Shown: in pieces, positions 46,821 through 57,419 of the stretch | How the letters are laid out: every line of letters starts with the position of its first letter | Numbering within the stretch: position 1 is the stretch's first letter | Source: Dromiciops gliroides | Lineage: Eukaryota > Chordata > Mammalia > Microbiotheria > Microbiotheriidae | NCBI RefSeq assembly: GCF_019393635.1 | Contig: NC_057867.1 | Location: forward strand, 64,731,492-64,795,491 | Length of the DNA stretch: 64,000 bases | Direction: 5' to 3' | The notes under the pieces: model-generated | Databases searched by the model: none | What the model was told of the DNA's origin: nothing | The model's input: only the letters and a program-made list of their open reading frames with translations | Made by a program: the position numbers and the translations under genes

Positions 46821-47754
46821 AAAAAGAAATAAAAAGGATCTAAAATACAACTCCTCTTCCACAGTTACTGAGTCTGGAACTGAAGGAAGGAAACTGCTGA
46901 CAGTTCAAGCTCAGAAAAAGATTTCTGACCACTTTCTCCACCCTCAGGGTAATCTTTTTCTAATTCAAACCACCAAGTGTACAAAGAACCAGCCAAAGTT
47001 CAGCCAAGGGGCTGGACCAGCTGTGGACAGGACAGCTGCAATAGCAACAGGAGCCCACCCAAGTTCCCTCTACACTAGTTCATTTTATGTGTTTTTGTAT
47101 AGAAATCTCAAGTCATAAATATTATTCCTGCCCCTCTAGTTTGGGGCCACCTTTTTCCTAATAATGATCCAATGAATTGTCACCCTACTCATATCCGGCC
47201 CTTACCAGCCATTTTTTTCTTTCCCTCTTCATTCAGCCATACACTTCCTAAGAGCTTCTCTCTTCTGACCATTTTCAGTCCCTCCCCCATCTCTATTTCA
47301 CCTATTTCCATGATCACCCTTCCTACCATGCTGAATGGACCCACTGAGAGAGCATTCTCTTCCATTCCTTTTGTCCTGTTTGACTTTTTGTCCTTCTCTC
47401 CATTTTTCAGGGTTGTTTTTAAAAAGGTTTAAAGATGTAAAGTCATGGTATGCATTCAATTTAGTCATGATTTTCTCTTTCCTTATTTTTCTTGATAAAT
47501 TTTGCCTTACATTAACATGTATGAGTATTTGGATACATGAACAAGAACAGATAAGTGAATATAAATGTTTATATACCCATCTGTTTGTTCCTGAGTTTTA
47601 GCTGTACCAAAATAGTGCCTCCTTGTTAAAAGGGCTCAGGTAAGAATACATTTACAGGATGGGAAGTTGGGGGCTTGTGATAGCCTTAGGTGAGTGAGGG
47701 TCTAGAAGCAGTAGCTGCAGAACTGAAAAGCACGTATATCTTTAAAGTTCTTGT
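46821..47754. other. intergenic, nothing recognised
   Basis: A/T-rich sequence without a clear repeat or splice-consistent exon. Short open frames at 47172-47601 show no family resemblance. Confidence 0.4.
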
Positions 47755-47768
47755 GAAAATGAAAGAAT

Positions 47769-49246
47769 GGGAAAACTGGAAGATAGTATGGCAGAAATTA
47801 GGCATAGACCAACATCTGACACCTTATACTAAAATAAGGTCAAAATGGATACACGATTTAGACATAAGAGGTGATACCATAGGTAAATTAGGAGAGAAAG
47901 GAATAGTCTACCTATCAGATCTTTGGAAGGGAAAACAGTTTATGACCAAACAAGAGATAGAGTATATTATAAAATGCAAAATGGATGATTTTGATTATAT
48001 TAAATTAAAATTTTTTTGTACAAACAGAAGCAATGCATCCAAAATTAGAAGGGAGGCAGAAAGCTGGGAAACAATTTTTGAGGCCAGTACTTCTGATAAA
48101 GGCCTCATCTCTAAAACATATAGGGAACTAAATCAAATTTATAAGAATCCAAGTCATTCCCCAATTGAGAAATGGTCAAAGGATATGAACAGGCAGTTTT
48201 CTGATGAAGAAACCAAAGCTATCTATTCCCATATGAAAAAATGCTCTAAATCTCTAATGATTAGAGAAATGCAAATTAAAACTACTCTGAGGTACCACCT
48301 CATACCTATCAGATTGGCTAATATGACAAAAAAGGAAAATAATAAATGTTGGAGAAGCTGTGGGAAAATTGGAACACTAATTCATTGTTGGTGGAGCTGC
48401 GAGCTGATCCAACCATTCTGGAGAGCAATTTGGAATTATGCCCAAAGGGCAATAAAGCTGTGCATACCCTTTGATCCAGCAATACCACTTTCCCAAAGAA
48501 ATCATGGAAAGGGGAAAGGGACCCACATGTACAAAAATATTTATAGCTGCTCTTTACGTGGTAGCAAGGAATTGGAAGTTGAGGGGGTGCCCATCAATTG
48601 GGGAATGGCTGGACAAGTTGTGGTATACGAATACAATGGAATACTATTGTGCTGTAAGAAATGATGAGCAGGAAGAGTTCAGAGAAACCTGGAGGGTCTT
48701 ATGTGACCTGATGATGAGTGAGATGAGCAGAACCAGAAGAACACTGTACACAGTATCATCAACATTGAGTGTTGACCTACTGTGATGGACTATATTCTTC
48801 TCACCAATGCAATGGTACAGAAGAGTTCCAGGGAACTCATGATAGAAGAGGATCTCCAAATCCAAGAAAAAAAAGAAAGACTGTGGAGTATAGATGCTGA
48901 TTGAACCATACTATTTCTTTCGTTTTTGGTGCTGGTTTTTTTTTTCTATTTTGAGATTTTGCATCATTGCTCTGATTTTTTCTCTTGTAACAGGACTAAT
49001 ACAGAAATAGGATTAATGTTATTATGTGTATATATATGTGTGTGTGTATAGATATCTATATCTATATGTATAGAGATATATAGATATAACCTATATCAGA
49101 TAACCTGCTGTCTAGGGGAGGGGGGGAGGGAGGGGAGGAAGGGAGAAAAATCTGGGGTTGTAAAGCTTGTATAAACAAAAGTTGAGAACTATCTTTACAT
49201 GTAATGGAAAAAATAAAATACCTTATATGTAAAATTTTTAAAAAAA
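47769..49246 (+). mobile_element. 5'-truncated L1 (3' end of ORF2 plus 3'UTR) with exact TSD
   Basis: GAAAATGAAAGAAT flanks it at 47755-47768 and 49247-49260. It holds the C-terminal part of L1 ORF2 ([42 protein letters not shown], the Cys/His-rich [14 protein letters not shown], then IPFDPAIPL) and a 3'UTR with a G-rich tract and A-tail. The ORF is open from upstream host DNA to 48664 (324 codons), but a frameshift near 48480 breaks the natural end, which continues in another frame to about 48785. It lacks endonuclease and reverse transcriptase, so it is dead. It is the least decayed L1 in the window. Confidence 0.92.
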
Positions 49247-49582
49247 GAAAATGAAAGAATTTTATAAGGTGAAAATGGACAGGGAGGAGATCACAGTGAG
49301 TTCCTGTATGTGGGGGAGATATCTTTTGAAGGACATACATTTATTGTGAAAAGGGAGGATGCACCAACATCAGGAACAATTAAAGTCATTAAGTGATCCA
49401 CATCAGTTTGCTGAAGATTAAAGCAATTAGGTTATTATTCAGCAATGGGACATTTTCCATCTTGCATCCCCTATGGCTTGTGCTTTGCTAACTTGGAAGG
49501 AGGTGAAAAGGTTGGTTCCCAGTTCCCATGAGTTCAGCCCAGTCCCTTCAGAATAGATCACTATAGTGATCGCTATAGCAGA

Positions 49583-50518
49583 AAACTGGGAAAGAATTTT
49601 TGAAACAAATATCTCTGATAAAGGTCTTATTTCCCAAATATATAGAGAACTGAATCAAATTTATAAAAATACAAGTCATTCCCCAATTGAAAAATGGTCA
49701 AAGGATATGAACAGGTAGTTCTCAAAGAAATCAAAGCTATCTATAATCACATGAAAAAATGCTCTAAATAACTACTGATCAAAGAAATGCAAATTGAAAC
49801 AACTCTTGAGGTATCACCTCACACCTATCAGAGTGGCAAATATAACAAAACCAGAAAATATTGGATGTTTAAGGGGATGTGGGAAAGCTGGGACCCTAAT
49901 CCACTGTTGGTGGAGTTGTGAAAAGATCCTATCATTCTGGAGAGCAATTTGGAACTATGCCCAAAGGGCAGTAGAACTATGAATATCTTTTTTTTTTTTT
50001 GCGGGGCAATGGGGGTTAAGTGACTTGCCCAGGGTCACACAGCTAGTAAGTATCAAGTGTCTGAGGCCGGATTTGAACTCAGGTACTCCTGAATCCGGGG
50101 CCAGTGCTTTACCCACTGTGCCACCTAGCTGCCCCCTTATGAATACCTTTTGATCCAGTAATACCACTGCTAGGTTTATATCCCAAATACATCCCCCCAA
50201 AAAAGAAAAAGACATTTTTATAGCACCACAAAGGTGGCTAAGAACTGGAAATCAAAGGAATGCCCGTCAATTGGGGAATGGCTAAACAAACTGTGGTATA
50301 TGATGGTAATGGAATATTATTGTGCTATAAGAAATGACAAGCAGGATGACTTCAGAAAAGCCTGGGAAGATATGTATGAAATGATGTATAGTGAAGTGAG
50401 CAGAACCCAAGAACATTGTGCACAGAGACAGCAATATTGTTTGATGAAGAATTGTGAATGCCTTAACTATTTTGAACAATACAATGATCCAAGACAATCC
50501 CAAAACACTATTGATGAG
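49583..50518 (+). mobile_element. older L1 ORF2 3' fragment, split by a SINE
   Basis: Same ORF2 region as the copy at 47769 but of a different subfamily ([17 protein letters not shown] in place of [17 protein letters not shown]) and with more stops. Split at 49991-50135 by an antisense SINE; at 50519 another SINE starts. Confidence 0.85.
49991..50135 (-). mobile_element. WSINE1-type SINE in L1, antisense
   Basis: Reversed copy flanked by TATGAATATCTTTT and TATGAATACCTTTT inside the L1 fragment. Confidence 0.92.
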
Positions 50519-50651
50519 GGGGCAGTTAGGTGGCGCAGTAGATAAAGCACCAGCCCTGGATTCAGAAGGACCTGAGTTCAAATTTGGCCTCAGACACTTG
50601 ACACTTACTAGCTGTGTGACCCTGGGCAAGTCACTTAACCCCCATTGCCCC

Positions 50652-50682
<31 letters not shown>
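50519..50682 (+). mobile_element. WSINE1-type SINE
   Basis: Head GGGGCAGTTAGGTGGCGCAG, complete, with an A-tail of over 25. No clear TSD. Confidence 0.9.
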
Positions 50683-50686
<4 letters not shown>

Positions 50687-51392
50687 CGAAACAGGACCAG
50701 ACACCTATTAAATACTGAAGATAGGTCACACCTCTTACCAAGCATCTTCACTTGAATCTGTTCATCTTTTCAGTTAAAAGCAAATCTTTTACTTCCTAAC
50801 TCTTCCCCCGAGTGTTATATGTCTGCTATATCACCTAGAGGACTCCAACAAGAGGAAATGGCACTGAATGGGGACCATATTCTCCCATCCATATTTTGAA
50901 GTATCCCCCACCTGAATTTAAAGACTTGGGCCAAAACCATTTGATAAATACCCTTCAGCCTCAGCTGATTTGAAACCTCTAGGTAAAGCCAAATGCTTAG
51001 GCCTTTTATATATCTGGAGGCTTCAACAGCCAAAGTCAGTAGGGCTAACCTCAGAACAAGTTAATACAAGTCTATAGTCTGCTTCAGGCTAATGGGGAAC
51101 CAGCAGACAGGCTACAAATTCTGCTGACATAACTTAGATTTCCAAGAATCACATACTTAAGTGTTGGAAAAGACCTTAAGTGGACTTTACCCAGCAATAG
51201 CTGGGTAAATAAATAATAAATAAATTAAAATAGCTGGGTAAAGTCATAATAGCTGACATTTGTGTAGTGCTTTGGCCTCTGTGGAGGAAGAACTTTGTAG
51301 GTATCTCATTGGAGCTTCCTTAAACTCTGTGAGATGAGTACTATGGGTGGTGTTACTATCATTTTGCAGCCTAGAAGGCTGGGGCTTAGGGG

Positions 51393-51752
51393 TGTTAAGG
51401 GCTAAAATTCCAGCTAGTCTGTCTAAAATATCTAATGAGTGGTCGCCAATAAATTATAAGCTTTAGCAAGAGTTAGACTTTTAAGCATTTATTAAGGAGA
51501 ATAAGAATTTGGTAAAGAGAGAGAAAAAGGCCTAGATTTCTATCTATTAAAGGGAGAGCACATTTCTAGCTCCCTTCTCCACCAGAGTCCAGAGGAAAAA
51601 GAAAACGAGACTGAGCGCCAGTCTCTTCCTTCCTCCTCCCACTAGCCCGCGTCACTTCCTGACTCCTGGTCTTGCCCTCAAAGACCTTCCCTTCATGGGC
51701 AGAACTCCTCTACAGTAAGTATCCAGCAGGTGGCGTTATTCCAATCGTTACA
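51393..51752 (-). mobile_element. solo LTR of an endogenous retrovirus
   Basis: A 360-bp element with TG...CA ends, flanked on both sides by GGGG, interrupts a MIR. On the minus strand it begins TGTAACGATTGG and has AATAAA followed by T-rich sequence near 51480, the order expected for U3-R-U5, and ends TAGCCCTTAACA. No internal viral genes are present, as in a solo LTR left by recombination. The 4-bp duplication is typical of class I (gamma-like) elements; the family is not identified. Confidence 0.8.
51723..51736 (+). promoter_or_regulatory. possible CTCF motif in the solo LTR
   Basis: CCAGCAGGTGGCGT matches the core CCASYAGRKGGCRS at 13 of 14 positions. It lies near the U3 start of the LTR. 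Confidence 0.5.
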
Positions 51753-52330
51753 GGGGCATTGACTAGTTTACCCAGTGTTACACTGCTAGTAGGTTTGGGA
51801 AGAGGTCTTTCAGCCCTAGTGTTCCTGACTCTTGATTAAGCATTCCTTCCGTTATTCAGCCCAGCTGCTCTAAAACCCATCATTCCTTTGGAGAGCACAT
51901 GTATTTTTATTGTTGGTGCTGCTGCGATACATGATTTCACTGGTATGGTGAATTACCTGAGAAGAAACTATCATCTATGAATGTAGATTGCTGTCTGCTT
52001 TGCAACTTTATATAAGCCATAGAGAGTTAACCAGAACACTGAGAGTCTAAAAGTAACTTGCTTAAAGTCACATAGCCAGTATGTTTCAGAGGCAAAACTT
52101 GAACCCAAGTCTTCCTGACCCCAAGGCCAGCTCTCTATCCAACACATGTACTACTCTGAAGAACTTTGGAATCGATTACATGACATGGGAAACACTGGCC
52201 CAGGACCACCCAGTACCGTGTGCCCTCATCAGAGAAGGTGCTGTGCTCTATGAACAAAGCAGAATTGAAGTAGCTCAAAGGAAACATGAGATGCACAAAT
52301 TTAGAAAATCCATTCCAAATGTCCACATGA

Positions 52331-52489
52331 GGGGCAGCTAGGTGGCGCAGTGGATAAAGCACTGGCCCTGGATTCAGGAGGACCTGAGTTCAAAGCCAGC
52401 CTCAGACACTTGACACGTATTAGCTGTGTGACCCTGGGCAAGTCACTTAACCCCCATTGCCCTGCCAAGAACCCCCCCCCAAAAAAAAA
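52331..52489 (+). mobile_element. WSINE1-type SINE with exact TSD
   Basis: Complete copy with a C/A tail; CCAAATGTCCACATGA occurs at 52315-52330 and again directly after the tail. Confidence 0.95.
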
Positions 52490-52505
52490 CCCAAATGTCC
52501 ACATG

Positions 52506-54715
52506 AACTATTTGTGCCCAATCTGTGGTAGAACATTCTGAGCTCATATTGGTCTGATCAGCCACAGTTGGACACACTGTAAATTGACTAACACAGTGAT
52601 GCCATTTTGGTCCTCCTGGACAATGAAGGACAACAACCAAGCAACCAACACATACTGTTGTGTGTGTATGTATCACAGACATACTTATATAAAGAACATG
52701 TGTCTCTCTATATTTTTGTTTTAAACCAGTAAATAAAATCTGCTTTTTTGGTAAACAATCTATACCTATACCACTTCTACTAATTCTCAGCTTATTTTTT
52801 TTCATTTTTTTACTGCATAACCTAATCTGATGATGGAACTTAAGAAATTAGAAAAACAAAATTGAATCTCTTTTCTATTTACAAATTCTATGTAACACCA
52901 GAATTAATTTTGGTGTAAATGTTTAATATTTCTGATATATTTGCTGCTTTTTCTATGGTTAATGAATCTCTAACACTTTACTAAAAACAAAAAGTCTAAC
53001 CTGAGAGAAGAATTTCCTCCACATTATCCCTGACAGATGGTCATCGAATCACTACTTGAACTACAATGCATATTTATTAACTTCCAAAGAACTCGTTTTA
53101 CCTTTGGATAGCTCTGTCATAAAATGCCTTCCTTATGTTGGGCCAGAATCATCCTCCTATTGGTCTTCCATCCATCAGTCCTGGTTCTTCTGTCAGGAAA
53201 TACACAAAACAAGTATTTACTCCCTCTTCCATATGACATCTTTTCAGATATTTAGAGACAGCTATCATGTCCAGTTATAAGTGCCCATTGTGGGCAATAG
53301 TAAATTTAGATTAAGAAACCATCTCTGTTCTGCCCTTTCACTTACTATAGAAATTATGCTCTCCACCTGTTAAAAGGATGGGCCATTGCTTCTGAGGAAA
53401 AGTTGGGGGTTATTAAATGAGCTTCGCAATCTTCTAAAGGCAATGCATCTCATTCTCTTCCTCTTCCTGTTTAATTCTGGAACCAGCTTATGCATCTGTT
53501 GTATATTCTAAGGTGTGTGCATGTGTGAATATACATTTGTCTATATATGCATATTTGTATATATGGACAAATGATGAATTGTCCATATAACTGTATGTCA
53601 TAATCAGGACCATAGATATTCTTCATTTGCTTAGTTTTTCTTCTAGGGATGGCCATACAGAAAAGCGGGTGAATGGTTATCGACATCTTTCAGGAGGCTC
53701 TGTAATGTTCTTAAACCTGAGCCAACCAACAAGATGTCATTTTCAAAGGGGGGAATCTGGAAGACCTCACTCTTCATAGAGAATACTCCTTCAATGTGCT
53801 TCTCCTTCATGACAGTGACAAACACCTTTTGTGTTTTATGTGTTTTATAAATGAAGGATCATTGAACATGGTTCTCCATTGATATATTTTTCAAAGAATC
53901 GTAAATATTTATGAAATACAAATGGGTTACAACGTGTTGGAAGTGGCCCTGGGTTTTTGAAGTTTATGTCAGTAGAATATATTCTCTGCCATGATCTATT
54001 ACACTGGAAAAACTTTGAGCATTATCTTGGCAACAGACTAAAACTACTTCCTGAGGACCAGCCTAGGTCATCAACAGTAGGATGGCCACAATGTAATGAA
54101 TTCTTTGGTAATGGAAACCCATGAAATTAAGACAAATTTAAAAATTTGTTCTCAGGCCTCCAGATCCCATTGACTTCTGCAGTGACAGTCAGTTAGTTGG
54201 TCAAATAGCATTTATTAAGCTCCTACTATGTGCCAGGCACAGGGGATGCCAAAAAGGTTAAAAAAATAGTGACATTGGCAAAGTAGAAGAAAAAGACAGA
54301 GGGCACTAAGAATGACAAAGTTTTTCGATTTTTTATAAACTTCAGCGTAGCTGGTAGCACTCTAAAGACAAAATCCTTGTCCAGTGAGCAACCAGTGGAC
54401 ATACTCCTAAAGGAAGTGAAGGATTTGCTTTCAACTAAAAAGATGAACAGATTCAAAAATTGACATTCTCACTATAAATAAAACCAGAAGAAAGAAGGAA
54501 GTTGTGGTTAAGTAGAAAGAGAAATCACAGGTCATCACAGGCAAATGAAAGAGATGGTGGAGTTAGGTTTATTTCTTACTCAAAAGGAATAAGAAATATT
54601 TCATGGAACATTTGGATATCTCCTATTGTGGTACTCATGAAAAGTATCTGCAAAAAGGTTGCCATGAAACTAACTGCAGGTTATACACTAACATCAGTTG
54701 CAGAAGATTAAGAGG
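52506..54715. other. intergenic, mostly unassigned
   Basis: A/T-rich DNA with no splice-consistent exon. A short L2/MIR-type piece (CATTTATTAAGCTCCTACTA) occurs near 54210. Nothing else was recognised. Confidence 0.4.
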
Positions 54716-54790
54716 CAATAAATAAATAAATAAATGAATGAATGAATGAATGAATGAATGAATGAATGAATAAATGAATAAATAAATGAA

Positions 54791-54821
<31 letters not shown>

Positions 54822-54866
54822 ATAGATAAATAGATAAATAGATAAATAAATAAATAGATAAATAGA

Positions 54867-54909
<43 letters not shown>

Positions 54910-54914
54910 ATAGA

Positions 54915-54965
<51 letters not shown>

Positions 54966-54966
54966 A
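54716..54966 (+). repeat. AAAT/GAAT/GATA tetranucleotide array, 250 bp
   Basis: About 62 tetranucleotide units: AAAT at the edge, a block of GAAT, then AAAT with interspersed GATA. A SINE begins directly at the right end. Confidence 0.97.
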
Positions 54967-55155
54967 GGGGGCGGCTAGGTGATGCAGTGGATAAAGCACC
55001 GGCCCTGGAGTTGGGAGGACCTGAGTTCAAATCCGGCCTCAGACACTTGACACTTACTAGCTGTGTGACCCTGGGCAAGTCACTTAACCCCCATTGCCCC
55101 GCAAAAAAAAAAAATAATAAAATAAAAAATAAAATTAAAATAAAATAAAATAAAA
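54967..55155 (+). mobile_element. WSINE1-type SINE at the array edge
   Basis: Head GGGGGCGGCTAGGTGATGCAG, complete CORE, tail grown into an AAAAT/AAAATA repeat. AGATTAAGAGGCA occurs both before the array (near 54706) and after the tail (near 55157), so array and SINE together lie between one pair of target copies. Confidence 0.9.
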
Positions 55156-55394
55156 AAGATTAAGAGGCAGAGAAATTCTATGAAGTGCCCATTAAGTCTC
55201 TCAAAGTGAAATCAACATATTCTTTTTTACTCAGTGATTTCATTACAAAGGTGAGAATAAGTGAGGAAGGGTAGAGATATATTGGAAAATATGAATTAGG
55301 AATAAGGAATGAGAGATACCAAAGACTTGCAGACTACACAGAAACCTCATCAAGGATGCCCTTCACGTATGCTTCCTTCAAGAAAAGAACCAGA

Positions 55395-56140
55395 ATCAGT
55401 CAGGCATTATGGTAGGTACTGGAGATACAAAGACAAAAATGACATGCTCCTTGCCCTCAAAAAGCTTATGTTCTATTGGGGGAGACAGCATGTACACACA
55501 AGCACGTACAGTGTAAATACATGGTGATTTCAGGTGAGGAGGAGAGGGACTAGCAGCTAGGGTTGGGGGCAGTAGAAGGGGCAGAAATTTGGGGAGGTCT
55601 CATGTAGAAGCCGAGCTGAGCTAAGCTTTGAAGGAAGGAATTTCAGGAGGCAAAGTTGAAGAGAGAATATGTTCTAGGCCCTTGGGGACAGTCTGTGCAA
55701 AGCTACAGATGACAGAAAGTGGAATGGCATGTACGAGGAATAGCAAGTAAGTCCATTTGGCCAGAATGCAGAGTTCCTGAAAGAGAATGTGTAATAAAGA
55801 AAGAAAGGTAGGCTGGATCCAGATTGTGAAGGGCTTTAAATGCCAAGCTGAAGAATTTCTATTTTACCCTAGAGGTAAAAGGGAGCCACTGGAGCATTCT
55901 GGGCAGGGAAGTGACATGGTGAGATCTGTGTTTTTAGGCTTATTACTATCATAGCTATGTGGAGAATGAATTATAAAAGGAAAAGACTAGAGGAGAGGAG
56001 TCTAATTAGGAGGCTATATAGCAATAGTTTAGACAAGAGGTAATGAAGGCTTGAATTAGGATGGAATTTTTGTGAGTGAAGAGAAGGGGACAGATGTGAG
56101 TATTGTAGAATCAACAGGATTTGGCCAATCAAATAAAGAG
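55395..56140 (-). repeat. L2-family LINE, antisense, about 750 bp
   Basis: Reversed L2 3'UTR (CCTTGCCCTCAAAAAGCTTA, GTTCTATTGGGGGAGACAGC) followed by reversed ORF2 end (CCAGATTGTGAAGGGCTTTA, GTCTAATTAGGAGGCTATAT). Confidence 0.75.
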
Positions 56141-56204
56141 ACTAACAATAAAGAAGTCACTGGCCTGGACTGCTACACATTTTAAAAGCTAAAAATAACA
56201 AATA

Positions 56205-56353
56205 GGGGCAGCTAGGTAGCACAGTAGATAGAGCACTGGCCCTGAATTCAGGAGGAGGTGAATTAAAATCTGGACTCAGACACTTGACACTTACTAGCTG
56301 TGTGACCCTGGGCAAGTCACTTAACCCCAACTGCCTCACAAAAAAAAAAAAAA
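56205..56353 (+). mobile_element. WSINE1-type SINE with TSD
   Basis: Complete copy; TAAAAATAACAAATA on both sides. Confidence 0.93.
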
Positions 56354-57183
56354 GTGATAAAAATAACAAATAGGGAGAGAGAACCAACTGAATGAAGCAA
56401 GAAAAAGACATGATTTTAGAGAATTCCCACACAAATTGGTGGCATACTTGGGCACAAAGAAACCTATGGTAAATTTTAAAAGGCAGAAATGACACATAGT
56501 GAATTTCTAAACCATAATGTGATACAACTAGAGATAAACAATAACCTGGGTAAAAAATACAAGATTGCATGGAAATATAAAAAACAACCTAGCAAGCAAT
56601 AATTGGGTTAAGGGAGACATCAGAAAAGTGAGTGATGTAGTAGAAAGAGTGCCAAATTTGTAGTCAAGAAGGAGTAGGTTTAATTTGTTTCTACCATCAC
56701 AAAAGAAAGAGCACAAATTGATTAAAAAATGAAGAAGCTTCAGAATTAAGGGTTTTTTTTAATGTTTTTGATTTTAAGGCCAATAAAATGCACAAACTAT
56801 TAGGGAACAATAAAAAAAGGAAGGAGAAAAGACAAATCACCAAAATTTGAAGTCAATTAGGAAAGATCACAACAAAAACAAAAAGAAATCAAGATCATGA
56901 TCAGCTTATACACAGTGAAATGGTAACAAATTTAAAAACTTTACTGAAATTGAGGATCATTTGCAAACCCATGAATTACCAAAATTGTTACAGCAAGAAA
57001 TTGAAAACTGAAAGGGACAAATCTCAGAGATAAAAAATTAGACAAATCATTCATATATGTTACTTCATCTCTCTGGCTCTCAGGTTCTTTAAATGAGAGA
57101 GTTGAAATGTTTGTTGAATTAACCAAATCTCCAAGGTCCCTTCCAGATCTAATTCAAATCTCCTATGATTATGATTATTATTA

Positions 57184-57336
57184 TTTTTTAAAAATTTTTA
57201 GTGAGGCAATTGGGGTTAAGTGACTTGCCCAGGGTCACACAGCTAGTAAGTGTTAAGTGTCTGAGCCCGGATTTGAACTCAGGTACTCCTGACTCCAGGG
57301 CCGGTGCGCTATCCACTGCGCCACCTAGCTGCCCCC
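57184..57336 (-). mobile_element. WSINE1-type SINE, antisense
   Basis: Reversed copy ending GCGCCACCTAGCTGCCCC, in an A/T and ATT-repeat-rich setting; TTAAAAATT-like flanks are a probable TSD. Confidence 0.9.
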
Positions 57337-57419
57337 TTTCTTAAAAATTATTATTATTATTATTATTTTTTAATCTCCTATGATTTAACCCACAAAAAAT
57401 AAATACCTGCACCATATGG

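Larger units (their letters stand above)
51250..51850 (-). repeat. MIR, antisense, split by a solo LTR
   Basis: AATAGCTGACATTTGTGTAG through GCTGGGGCTTAGGGG to the left of the LTR, and GACTAGTTTACCCAGTGTTA through CTGACTCTTGATTAAGC to the right, rejoin as one MIR. Confidence 0.72.

Noticed and set aside
54635..55078. 147-codon frame of repeated LFIY
   Set aside because: Pure translation of the AAAT tetranucleotide array plus an antisense SINE.
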